The notes under the pieces: model-generated
Told to the model about the DNA's origin: nothing
Seen by the model: only the letters and a program-made list of their open reading frames with translations
The model's database searches: none
Assembly (NCBI GenBank): GCA_022036555.1
Contig: CM039128.1
Coordinates: forward strand, 2,418,049-2,482,048
Direction: 5' to 3'
Source: Microstegium vimineum
Lineage: Eukaryota; Streptophyta; Magnoliopsida; Poales; Poaceae
DNA length: 64,000 nt
Program-made: the position numbers and the translations under genes
Part shown: piece by piece, positions 11,761-22,556 of the stretch
Layout: the number at the start of each line of letters is the position of its first letter
Numbering within the stretch: the first letter of the stretch is position 1

Positions 11761-12129
11761 CTATGCTTTTGCATGTGTCACTTTACATCAGATCAATATG
11801 GATCCTGGGATTGCAAGGGAGGTTTCTCGGGCTTGTGAGGAATATTTTGGCATATTGTCAACTGGAGTATGTACCGTACTTTGCTGGATTTCCTGCTCTT
11901 TTCAAACCTATTTAAGCTGAGGCAGTGGCATGTTGCAATGACGTTAACCTAGCTAGTTAAGCTGAGGCACCGGCGATGATGATCGAATGCCCCCTATAGA
12001 ATTGATGACCATGGGGCTAATCTGAGCCAAGATTTTCTGTAGTCTTTAGTTTTGTAGTCTTTAGGTTTCTATCTTTCTATTTAACCTCGTATTTTTCATG
12101 TATAGAAACTCAATTGTTTATAGGATAGA

Positions 12130-15100
12130 ATGGTTGATTTACAAGCCGAAGCTAGGGAACAGTGGCGTGAGGTTACTCCTGATGATAGTGACCTAGGGTC
12201 ATCGTCATCAAGCGATGAGAAAGGTGTCGAAGGTGCTGAATCCACAAGCAAAGAATACGCGAGCGGCGCATCCTTCACACTGTCGCCTCCTAGGAGAGTT
12301 CGTACAGAAGAAGACCGAGATCCTGACTATCAGCCATCACCATCACCTGATACCCCACAGTCTGAAAAAAAAGCTCGTCTAGTCAATCTAGATGAGGATA
12401 CAGAGACACCATGGCTCAAGGTATTTGCATCGAAGAGTCCTGTAATGAAAGTCCTATAAATTGTTGAACCATATAAGGTCTTGTATATAGCTAATTAATG
12501 CGAGTCTTTGCCGGCCACAGATGCCGTTGGTACCTCGGAGTTTGCAACATGTTGTGGACCAAGAGGTCCAAGAACAAGAAGGCCACATGGAAGCACTTGA
12601 AGCACCCGCTGCCTCCACGGCAACATCTTCAAATACAACTGATAGTAAGAAGGCCAGCCGAGCAAGGGGACAACATGGAAGGCACAAGAAGCACGACGAT
12701 GTGCATGTGATAGCCCAGGTGGGCCCTCAAGGAGAGTCGTTACTGCCAACAGGGATCCTTGGCAAATTCAGCAACCAGTGCTCCGTTTTAGTTAGGGAGA
12801 AGGTAGACATCACCTACCAGAATTGGAAGGACGTCCCAGCAAGCCTCAAGCAGTACGTGTGGGACGAGATGCTGAAGCGCTTCAATTATCCAGAGAACTC
12901 TGATATGGACAAGTGCAGGCAACATGTGATGGTCGTTGCAGGAAAGGCACTTCGAAACTTCAGGTGCAAGAACTTCTATATCTACTAGTATTACTGCTGC
13001 TCTATCTACTACTACTCCTAATACTTCTTGCTACACTCTACTTTAGGTACAAGATCAACAAAGATTTTGTGCAGAAAGGGATTTCACCCTGCACCCGTTA
13101 CAACTACGTCTTACCAGAAGTTTATGAACAATTCGTCAAGCAAAAAGAAACCCCAGAAGGAAAGACAAAGAGCGAGCAGTTCTCTGAACTTGCTAAGCGG
13201 AACCAACACCATCACCACATGGGCATGACAGGATATGCAGGTAAGAGACCCCAGGTGGAGAGCAGAAGAACAGGCTTTAGCTGAGGCTAGGACGCCAGAC
13301 CCATATGAAGGATTGGATATGAGGTCAAAATACTTCCTTAGAGGCCGAGAGCCGAAGAAGCTAAAAGCGGGTAAGAGAAAGTTCAACGAGCAACATATTG
13401 ACGATGCTGAGAAGAGGATCTTAGAGGTCACTGTTGCTGCCAAGAAAGGGGAGTTTCAGCCTCGCAGAGAGAAGGACATACTAACTCAGGCGTTAGCCAA
13501 CCCTGAGCATCGTGGACGCGTTCGTGGCATGTCCTCAAGGAAGAGCTGGAAGACCATGGAGTCCTGGCAATCTGATGCCAACACTCACACGAGACAGAGG
13601 TACAAGGAAGAGCTCATCCAGAAAGGTAGAGATGAGGCAATTCAGAAGATGATCAACAAGTCCGTAATAGACGCATTCATGAGCATGGACCCTAGGATTG
13701 TGGAGATGAGGAGGAAGATGTTTCACCATGATGGCATGCTACCACCATCCGGGTCCACCCGCTTATCAATGCAAGATTGATGAAATTGTAGAAGAAACTT
13801 TTTGCATCCTACAGATGCCGTTCGGTAGGGCTGGGAAGAAGAAAGATGTGGCACAAGGAGAGGTACTCCCTCCCAACAACGAGGCAACCTACTTTCGTAA
13901 GCCCATCCCATCTGACTGTGCCTTGGTGGAAGTGGCCTGGGTGAACCCGGAATTCGAGCACGAAGAACTCCACTATCCGACTGAAGAAGGTATCACATTG
14001 ATAGGCCCTGCACTAGGTTCGAAAGTGTTGTGGCACAAAGCAGACATGTTCCTCGAAGCACCGATGCCAGCTTCACACCCGACGCCAGCTTCACAACCTG
14101 GGTCATCATCCCGACCAAGTGGCGAACCGGGTGACGGCGACGACGACAATGGCGATGCTAACAGCGGCAACGAGTATGCTGGTGATAGAGGCAGCACTCC
14201 TCGGGATACTCAACCTCTCGATGACGACCGTCAAGACGGAGGCATAGGGGCAGGTACTGGCAATTTGACACCACCGTCTGGAAGTGGTTCAAACAAGCAC
14301 CCAACATGTCCTCCCGCGCCGAGGAAGCCTGATGATGCAGAGGAATGTCGTCCTCCCACACCGAAGAAGACTTTGGAGGAACCGGCAGGGGAGGACATAC
14401 CTTCGAACCACACCAAGTCTAGTTGGGCAGCCTATCAAAAGGCCAACAAGTACCCGTACTCAACTACGTTTGAAAGGTTTGCTTAGTTCATTTATAATTC
14501 CATTAGAGTGCATGCATAGTTCATCTAACATCTAAATCTTCGAGTACATGTCACAGGCCAAAACACCGATAGAGCTCTGGAATCGGTCAGATGATTGCCC
14601 TGAAAACTATACCCATGGCAAGTTCATGTTGACCTTGGGCGAACTTGTTGAAGAGCCGTGGGAGGTCAGGAGGTTCCACCTGTGGTACATGCAAGCGGCG
14701 AAAGTTGGCTTGCATGATTTTCTAATCAAGATTCCGGCCGACCTATTCCACTTGAACGAAGATTATCACGTTTTCGTAGATTTCCATGACATGCATAGAT
14801 TATTGAGGAGAAAGGACCTCGACATACAACAAGTCACCATATTTGCCATGTAAGTTAGTTACGACTTTTATACACACCACTGCATGTTTTGGAGTACTTT
14901 AGGGAATATATGAATACTAATAATGCCATGGGGGACTTCTCCTTAGGATGCAAGCCCATGCATGCAAACTAAAGGGCATGAATACCGTCTATCTGAATCC
15001 GATGTTAATTACTGAGAGATCCCTAGTGGGTTATGATATACCTGAGCAAAGTGAGAACCTAGCGAAGTTGTCCGAAGAGGAGAGAAAGCAATACAAGAAA

Positions 15101-16053
15101 GATGAGGTCAACGAGTATAGGTACTGGGGGGCATTGTACATACTACACGCCATGAAGCAGCTTAAGGGATGTGGGTGTATCTTGGCCGCCCACCAGTTTG
15201 GGTAAGTCAAATTGAGCATTCTTACATATGTAGTTCATGGGATCAAGACTTTAATCATGTCAATTTTAACTTGTGTATGAATGGTGTAGACGTGGAATGA
15301 TGGGCCACTGGATTGCTTTCATAATCTATCCTTAGGATGGAAAAGCCTGTATATTTGACTCTACGTAATACAAACAAAGAAGGCTACAAGCATTTTGAAG
15401 CTTGTTTGAGATAGTAAGTGATGATACGTACCCATTTACAATTAACATACGTGTTCAAATTAATTGTTGCTGACTCTACGATTTCCATACAACGCTTACA
15501 AGAAGTACTTAGAAGATCTCGAGTGCATTGATCGGAGATCTGAGAAGAAAAAGAAAAAATTTGGCCCAAAATTGCAACTCAGGCGTGATTTTCTGGTAAG
15601 TAATTGTACTTCGTCCTCCTTACTCCTACTACTACTATCCTACTACTACTACTACTACTCGCCTTACTTATATACTACAACTCTCGTAATACTACTCTCC
15701 TGCTTACTACTCTCAATACTACTCTCTTTACAACTATACTACTTACTAGTCACTACTATATGCAGTGCGCCAAACAACCTGAGAACTCAGTTTTGTGTGG
15801 CTTCTATGTCTGTGAGTATCTGAGGTCGTGCGTCAAATTTAACATGAGCTGGCGGCAACCGAAGACCGGAATAGATTATTGGTTGCAGAAGTCAATTAAG
15901 GTTGACCAAGAATTTAATCAAACCATCGCCGATATTTGCAAGTTTGTTACAGAGGCCGCGCACGAAGGGCGAGATCCATTCTTCAACACCGAAAGCGACC
16001 TGGTTACCAATCCAAAATACAAGGATATAAGAAATTGGAGCAAGGGGGGATAA
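12130..16053 (+). pseudogene. CACTA second gene: Transposase_24-like region joined to a Ulp1-type (C48) protease, broken
   Basis: Exons supported by GT/AG sites are 12130-12420, 12521-12963, 13047 to about 13.75 kb, further coding to about 14.48 kb, about 14557-14849, 14947-15202, about 15289-15413, a piece ending near 15595, and about 15765-16053. The first half has an acidic, Ser-rich N-terminus, then a plant Ptta/En/Spm Transposase_24-like region (DWR-type block near 12.82 kb, MPFGRAGKK near 13.82 kb). The second half resembles a Ulp1/SUMO protease: His in GHWI (about 15.31 kb), Asp in IFDS (about 15.36 kb), and Gln-x6-Cys in QPENSVLC (about 15.78-15.80 kb). A one-base insertion near 13252, a frame change near 13.75 kb and TAG at 15333-15335 within the protease show decay. 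Spliced joins remain predictions. Confidence 0.75.
15604..15765. repeat. CTA-rich microsatellite in a putative intron of the Ulp1-like gene
   Basis: Runs of TACTACTAC and CTCCT between a donor GTAAGT near 15596 and the acceptor TATGCAG near 15764. It resembles the minisatellite at 11.05-11.76 kb and may derive from it. Confidence 0.7.
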
Positions 16054-16200
16054 ATCTCACCGATTACAAGTTGTCAGATGTAGTGTAAGAGTTTAGTGGT
16101 CGAAAACAGTTTAATTACATGGTTGTAATATTGCTACTAACATCGAATTCGAACTTGTGTATGTACATGTGCATGTGTTGGACAACATCTATATATATTA

Positions 16201-16460
16201 ATGTGTTATCGGTCTTCTGCTTGCATTCTTATTCATATATATATATATATATATAATTCAAATTCAAATGAAAACTAGCGCCAAATTTAATGTGTTATCG
16301 GTCTTCTGCTTGCATTCTTATTCATATATATATATATATATAATTCAAATTCAAATGAAAACTAGCGCCAAATTTAATGTGTTATCGGTCTTCTGCTTGC
16401 ATTCTTATTCATATATATATATAATTCAAATTCAAATGAAAACTGGCGCCAAATTTAAAT
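16201..16460. repeat. Three tandem copies of an 87-89-bp unit near the CACTA 3' end
   Basis: Copies begin with ATGTGTTATCGGTCTTCTGC at 16201, 16290 and 16377. Each contains an (AT)n tract of different length, then AATTCAAATTCAAATG and a GGCGCCAAATTTAA-like end. Length differences are confined to (AT)n. Confidence 0.92.
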
Positions 16461-16497
16461 CTGGCGCCAAATTTAATTTTTTTAAAAAATGGTATAA

Positions 16498-16735
16498 ACA
16501 TAACAGAGGCGGGCAAATAAAAAAAGCCCGCCTCTGTTAATTCATTAATGGAGGCGGGCGCGTAAAGGCGGCCGCCTCCGTTAATTGTATTAATGGAGGC
16601 GGTCGTTTTATGGCGCTTGCCTCGGTTAATATGATTAACGGAGGCGTAATCATTGATTAACCGAGGCCTTCCATTAGAGGCGGTCGTGTTTGCCCGCCTC
16701 CATTAAGCAAAAATGACCGCCTCCATTAAGTAATT
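16498..16735. repeat. Right subterminal repeats of CACTA element 1
   Basis: Mirror of the left array: repeated GCCCGCCTCTGTTAAT and TTAATGGAGGCGG blocks in both orientations up to the TGTACTAGTG end. Confidence 0.9.
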
Positions 16736-16802
16736 CTGTACTAGTGATCATCATTGTTTTATAGCAGAACATTTTCACCCACCTCTCCATACATACTACA
16801 TA

Positions 16803-17021
16803 CTCCCTGTCGTTTTGGGTTTTCGTGTCACAATTTTAACTAGATTTATATAAAATAAATGTAACATTTGTGACTCCAAATAAATTTATTAAAAAACTAG
16901 ATCAAAAGATCTATCTAATGATATCAATTATGTATCATAACTATTAATAATTTTTTATATAAAATTAATTCAATTTATTTCTCGGAAAGTGAGAAAGACA
17001 GATATTTTAGGACAGAGGGAG
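16803..17021. mobile_element. Stowaway-like MITE (219 bp)
   Basis: Ends CTCCCTGTCGTTTTGGG and GGACAGAGGGAG are inverted, with TA on both sides (16801-16802 and 17022-17023). AT-rich and non-coding. Confidence 0.85.
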
Positions 17022-17023
17022 TA

Positions 17024-17258
17024 CTCCCTTTGTCCCTTATTAAGTGTCATTTTGGGTTTCCGTATCATAACTTTGACTAGAATTATATAAAATATTTATA
17101 ACATTTGTGTCTCTAAATAAATTTATTAAAAACTAGATCAAAAAGATATATCTAATGATATTAATTATGTATCATAAATATTAATAGTTTTTTATATAAA
17201 ATTAATCTAAGTTATTTCTCGAGAAGTGAGAAAGACGGTTATTTAGGGACGGAGGGAG
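17024..17258. mobile_element. Second Stowaway-like MITE (235 bp), sharing one TA with the first
   Basis: Ends CTCCCTTTGTCCC and GGGACGGAGGGAG, TA at 17022-17023 and 17259-17260. The interior is closely similar to the preceding element (both hold ATTTATATAAAAT-type blocks and TATCTAATGATAT), so both belong to one family. Confidence 0.85.
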
Positions 17259-17260
17259 TA

Positions 17261-18290
17261 TCGTGTAGTCTCTCATGAACCTCAGTAATCAAGTGCATTC
17301 GTATAGACTCTAACCAACCACATTTCCTTTGATTTTTGCAATCTTTGCATGGACAAAATATAAGTTGTCCCTCCTAGCATTGACTTTGGCAGCTGCAATG
17401 AAGTTGGTGATGCCCATCAAGTACCATAAACTCTAAACCCTAAAGAATTGTCTACAACCCCCGACCATACATCCACCCTCAATCTATCTTTGAACAGAAA
17501 ACTATTTAGACTTTATGGTACATAAAAAATGGGGAGAATAATTGTAACTCAAAACTATAATTTATTCTAGAATAATTTAATTTGAGCGTCCTATTTTGAA
17601 AAAAAATTATTCTACACTAATTACTAAAAAACTGAAATTGTTAGCCCCACATAAAACAATTATTTTACACTCATCAATAACTTTTATTTCATGCCACATA
17701 AAAATGGAGACACTAATTACAAAAAAAATAGAGATATAACCTTGAATAACAATATAGCTTCAAACAATAGGTTGGTAGGTGTCGCACTGATTTGCTCATC
17801 AAAATGGAAATTGCCGACCCTATTGGAAAAAAATCTACTCTACTCCAATCATACTAACAATCATCAAAACCACCATGCAATTATCTAGGAATTAATTAAA
17901 ATGGATTAATATACACCAACCTTTTGGAAGATGGATTCACCATAATTTGGATGTCTTCCTCTAAATCCAATTGGAAAGTGCTCTCTAAAATAGAGAAACA
18001 AAAACAATGGGAATCGGGCAATCTAGGCATCAAAATAACTGCAAAGCTATAAATTTAAATGAGTGGATGCTTGTTACTAACCTTAAAGGAAGAAGATCAT
18101 GCCCATGCTTCAAAATCCAAGAGCTTCATTGAGCATTTTGTCGAAGAATAATGACCAAAACAATGAAGGAAATGGGGGACATGTGTACCTCCTAGATGAA
18201 TGTGCTTAGGATATAGGAGAGAGGAGGGAGGAGAGGACGCCGACTTGTGTACTGTTATTTATCATTGCCTGCTTAAACCAAAAACCGACA
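17261..18290. other. AT-rich non-coding spacer, possible 5' part of CACTA element 2
   Basis: No credible gene. At 18240-18370 the blocks AAACCAAAAACCGACAATGA and ATTGTCTATTTACTATTGG look like CACTA subterminal repeats, but I cannot find a 5' end. Confidence 0.3.
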
Positions 18291-18379
18291 ATGATAGCGC
18301 CACTTCACTGTTGGTTTGTGGCTAAAACTAGCAGTATATCATTGTCTATTTACTATTGGTTTGTGACGTCGGTGTACTC

Positions 18380-19967
18380 GTTTAAGCACTACACGGTCGC
18401 ACCCGATGCTCCAGATGGGAATGGAAGGACATTCGCCAACAAGGCGGAGTGGGTAAAGGCCGAGTTGTGGGTAAGTCTTTCTTGCAATACATTAATTTTA
18501 CAGTCTTGAAATACTTAATGGAGACATCACGTCTCTTTTTATATCTATGCAGGATTTCTACAGATGTGACTAGGGACACGAGGGCCGGGCGGATATGGTG
18601 TCTCATAGAGTTTGCAGGAAATTCGTGATGGACATGCACTACGAGGCGCGTGTCCAGCCCATCATGTCTTACCACGGTGACACACTTAAAGAAAAGGTCA
18701 GCAAAGCTGTTGCAAGGAACATGAGGCTACCCCGACAACAGTACTTGGATGTAAGTATAGAGTTATACTACTGATTTCATTTAAGATTAAATAGGTTCAA
18801 TATGATTCCTTGGTGGTGCACCCAACATACCCAGTACTAGGAAGGAATGGTGGACAAGTGGTGCACCCCCGGTTGGGAGGAGACACATAACGCTTGTCGG
18901 GAGCGGTGCTTGATGATGCCAGGCATAGCACACCACCAAGGAAGTCGGAGCCTAGATGGATACGCAAAAGCTTGGGTACGTCAATGGCAAGAATTTAGTG
19001 TAACGGTCAATTTGCATGATTTATAAACATCTTGTTGGTTTTCTCACAGTGGAGCTCACATGACAACCAGCCTTGAAGCATGTTCAAGGTATTTGTCATG
19101 GACCACAAGGACAAGGCAACATCGGACGTCAACTACAACTTAGAGGACACGCCCGACAAGTACACCAACGCGAGCATCCACAACCACCTCAGCGAGTACA
19201 CTTTAGCGGTAAGGGACATCCATGGGCCAGATTACAATCCGAGCACCTAGGATCTTGATGGAGAAGTCATCATGAGGGTGGAAGGAGGCAAGAAGCATGG
19301 GCGGTACTAGATTGGCGATGGCATACTCGACACGGCCAGTACGCCTAGTCTCACCCAGATTAGAGCAAGGGGCAGCAGATCGGGCCCGGCCATACGCTCA
19401 CATCCAAACACTTCATAACAACAGATGTAGGAACTCCAGGTTATTTCCGTTTTATTCGTCATTTATTGATTTTCATTAGATTTGCATTATTCTAACATTT
19501 GGATGAAACGTTGTAGGCCTAGCTGGAGGATGAGAGGAGGCAACAGGAGGATATGGGGGCGAGGATGGAGAGCGAGCGGCAGGCGGCGTCGACTCAGCGA
19601 GCACTCGATCATGAGAGGATGCAGACGATGATTTAGTACATGTAGAGTCTTGGCGCCGCTCAGGGGTTTCCTCCACTAGTTGTGCAGGTGTCTCCACATC
19701 CACCTCCACCTCCATACTTCTCTACTCTTATGAGTATGAATGTTTTAGTTTGTATGTTTACGCTTAGGGTCAAACCACAATAGTATTTGCAACCTAGCGG
19801 ACTTCAAATGTTTTAATCATATATTTCACTTGTGTAACATATGCAATTTCTTCTACTTTGTGCAGAATCAATCGGCGGCATCAAATGATGGTCCTGGAGC
19901 TTTCCTAGCCTTTGGAGCTTCGCCGGGAGAGGGTTTTGGACCTCGTCACCCCACACCGTCGTCGTGA
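18380..19967 (+). pseudogene. Transposase_24-like (TNPA-type) gene remnant of CACTA element 2
   Basis: Exon-like pieces with splice sites follow one another. About 18380-18473 (FANKAEWVKAELW, donor GTAAG) is followed by 18551-18750 (DFYRCD, then FVMDMHYEARVQ) and by about 18830-18970, where VDKWCTPGWEETH and HHQGSRSLDGYAKAW lie in another frame. Next come 19050-19430 (KDKATSDVNYN, then KKHGRY, then STPSLTQIRARGS) and 19517-19700, a coiled Gln/Glu/Arg-rich stretch. A last exon ends at TGA 19965-19967. This order matches a very common grass protein family of CACTA elements. Several stops interrupt it, so it is dead. The family is thought to bind element ends. Confidence 0.75.
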
Positions 19968-20142
19968 CCACTTTGGATCTAGCATGTGGTTTCGTTTGTC
20001 ATGTTTCAAACTTATGGTTGTGAACTATGGATGAATTTATAACTTATTGTGATATATTGTGAGACCTATGATGTTTGTGATACATATGTGATGTTTGGGA
20101 TGTGATATGTGTTGTTTGTGATATATATATATGTGTTGCATA

Positions 20143-21048
20143 TATAGATGGCCATCGGGTTGTGCCGGCCCGGGCTGGCGGCACGTCGGGCCGTGTCGTG
20201 CCAGCACGGCGTCGTGCCTCGACGGGCCGTTGTGCCTGACGGGCCGTGCCTATGCCGTGCTCGTGCCTGGCCTTCGGCCCAAGCCACGGCCCGTGGGCCA
20301 CCGTGCCGGCCCGTGAGCATGGCGTGCAGGCGTGCCGTGGGCGACCCGAGAGCACGAGGGATCCCTCGCCCGTGAGCGAGGCGGCCACGCGGGAGGTGGC
20401 TGACTGGCGGCGGTGGCCGCGGCTCCACCTCGAGATGCTCCGTCGCGCGCTTGTCCCGAGACCAAGGTGCTCCGTCGACCGTCGCGCGCTCGCCCAGGAG
20501 GTCAGCCGCGTCGCGCGCCCTGGAGGTGCTCCGCCCGCCGCGGATGGACGGCGCCGCGCGAGGTGCTCCGCGGTGGGGACTGGGGATTGGGGAAGGGTCC
20601 GCGGCGCCGCGGAGCGGCAGAGGTAGTGCGCCGGACGCCGGCGCGGTGGGGACTCGAGCCGCGGAGGAAAGGGCGTCGGGCGTCGGGCGGCGGCGCGGTC
20701 GCGACTCGCGAGTCGTGAGACTCGCGACTTCCAGCCTGGGAGCGGCGCGTGGGTGGTGGCCTGGTGGGTTGGGGATTAGGGTTGGGAAGGGAAGGATTGG
20801 GCTATTTGCTTGCTGTAAGTTTGTTGGGTTGTTAGTTTGTTGGGCCGTTGAGGGGATGAGAACTGGAAATAGAGTTACTAGGTCGCACCGGGCCGCCTCT
20901 TTCCATTGGGTCGCGCTCGTGCCGTGCCTCTGGCCAGGGTGGCGGCCCAGGCACGTCCTGGTGCGTCGGGTCGTGCCGTGCTCAGGCCGGGCCAAAATGG
21001 CGGGCCACGGGCCGGGCCACCGGGCCTCAGGCTGCATGGACAACTATA
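20143..21048. mobile_element. hAT-type non-autonomous element (906 bp) inside CACTA element 2
   Basis: Left end TATAGATGGCCATCGGG and the inverse of the right end TATAGTTGTCCATGC share an imperfect terminal repeat. The 8-base duplication GTTGCATA is perfect (20135-20142 and 21049-21056). The ends are rich in GGGCCGTGCC-type repeats. The interior (about 20.35-20.80 kb) is very GC-rich and may be captured host DNA, but no protein is recognisable. Long open frames across it, on both strands, follow from GC content. Confidence 0.9.
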
Positions 21049-21109
21049 GTTGCATATGATATCTTCTGTTTGTCTGGATGGAATGAAAAAACAAATAAAA
21101 AAGGATGTT

Positions 21110-21678
21110 TCTGTTCACTTTGCCGAGTGTACCACTCTGTAAAGGCTTAATTTGCCGAGTGTCATGGTCAAGATACTCGGTAAAGTGACCATACCTGATG
21201 CACCTGGGAAGAGGCTTTGCCGAGTGTAAGCACTTTGTCGAGTGTTATGACCAGGACACTCGGCAAATGACGTGGCTTTACCGAGTGCTTTGCATGGGGA
21301 ACTCGTCAAGGTGGGAGGTTTGCCAAGTGTCTTGCATGTGACACTCGGCAAACCTCACACCTTTGTCGAGTGCCCTAAGTCAACGACACTCGGTGAACTT
21401 GTGACCTTTGCCGAGTGCATTGACCTGACACTCGGCAAAGCCTCTATCACAGCACCGACGCCGTAAATGGCTACTTTTCTTTGTCGAGTGTCATTTTTAC
21501 CCTTGGTAAACGGTTTGTCGAGTGCTCGATAAAAAACACATGCAAAGCCAACTTTGTCGTTAGAATCGTTGGCGTGTCCTCTTTGCCGAGTGCAACACTC
21601 GACAAAGGGTTTGCCGAGTATATTATGAGCTTTGCCGAGTGTCGTAGGCACTCGGCAAAGAAGCTGAGTCCGGTAGTG
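21110..21678. mobile_element. 3' terminus and subterminal repeats of CACTA element 2
   Basis: Dense copies of TTTGCCGAGTGT and its inverse ACACTCGGCAAA, a hallmark of one grass CACTA family, run up to a terminus reading GAGTCCGGTAGTG at 21678. Inverted, this is CACTACCGGACTC. With the pseudogene at 18.4-20.0 kb this forms the 3' part of one element. No CACTACCGGA 5' end was found in the window, so the element is 5'-truncated or rearranged. Confidence 0.88.
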
Positions 21679-22293
21679 AAAGGTGCAAGGCTGGTTTTCA
21701 TCTTAGGTTAGTGCAAGGACCAAGCAGATTGCAAGAACTTCGGTGGACACTCTAGTGCTACATCTCAAATGTTTTACCGCAAACATCTAAACACTTGAGT
21801 TAGCATTTTCAAAAGTATTTTCATAAACAATTTTGCTTGTTACCACATCGGTAAGCGTTATAAATATGCAAGCGAAACTCATCACACTTATTTGACACTT
21901 GATAAGCGTTATTCACCTCTTTATTCTATGGCTATCTATTCCTAATCCAATCGTGCACTCTATTGCATCTTGGTTGGCAAAAGCAAAAGCCCTATCAGAT
22001 ATGTTTGCCTTGTGTTGTCTTGTCTTGGCTCCACCGTTTCGTTCTCCATATTTTGTTGAACACTTGCGTATCTGGGACTGGGACCATGATCGTCATCCCC
22101 ATCACCTCCTATGCATCGTCATCAAGCTAGTGGATGACCTTAACTAATCATACTTAAAGAATCATTAATTAGTCCATATGATTGACACTCAATTACTAAA
22201 AATAAACTGTCCTTTCTTCAAACGAGCAACCTTTAATGCTTGTTAATTACTCAAAGAAAGCATTTATTAGTCCATATAGTTCCTTTTGTATAG
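21679..22293. other. Non-coding spacer
   Basis: AT-rich sequence with only short open frames; no recognisable gene, RNA or repeat. Confidence 0.4.
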
Positions 22294-22295
22294 TA

Positions 22296-22554
22296 CTCCC
22301 ACCGTATCCTAATTAGATGACGTTTTGGACAAGCTTTTGGTCAAATATTGGGAATATAAATCATCAATAACTTTTAAGTTGTTGAGATTCTAAATATGAA
22401 AACTATATAAATAGATTTGTCTTAAAAAATACTTTCATGAAAGTATACATATATTATTACTCCATAAATATTTTTATAAAAACAAGAGGTCAAAGTTGTG
22501 TTTGGGAGACTGTGTCGCTGTCTAAAACGTCATCTAGTTAGGATACGGAGGGAG
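22296..22554. mobile_element. Stowaway/mariner-like MITE (259 bp)
   Basis: Left CTCCCACCGTATCCTAATTA and right TAGTTAGGATACGGAGGGAG are inverted over more than 30 bases, including the inner AGATGACGTTTTGGACA region. TA flanks both ends (22294-22295, 22555-22556). Confidence 0.9.
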
Positions 22555-22556
22555 TA

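Larger units (their letters stand above)
8913..16746 (+). mobile_element. CACTA (En/Spm-type) DNA transposon with both ends, 7,834 bp
   Basis: The left end is CACTAGTACA and the right end is its inverse TGTACTAGTG. The trinucleotide ATC flanks both sides (8910-8912 and 16747-16749), the expected 3-base duplication. Just inside each end are many direct and inverted copies of a GGAGGCGG/CCGCCTCC plus TTAAT repeat, as CACTA subterminal regions have. Inside, in order, are a TNP2-type transposase fragment, a pyrimidine-rich minisatellite, a broken Transposase_24/Ulp1 gene, and an 88-bp tandem repeat. The catalytic part of TNP2 is missing and the second gene carries stops, so this copy is non-autonomous, though its ends could be mobilised by another element. 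Confidence 0.95.

Noticed and set aside
11063..11915. Long Leu/Tyr/Thr-rich open frames
   Set aside because: They are direct translations of the CTC/TAC minisatellite in several overlapping frames, with no start context or similarity.
20066..21059. Open frames of 200-325 codons on both strands
   Set aside because: They cross the ends of the hAT element and its target duplications, so they cannot be a host gene; GC content explains them.
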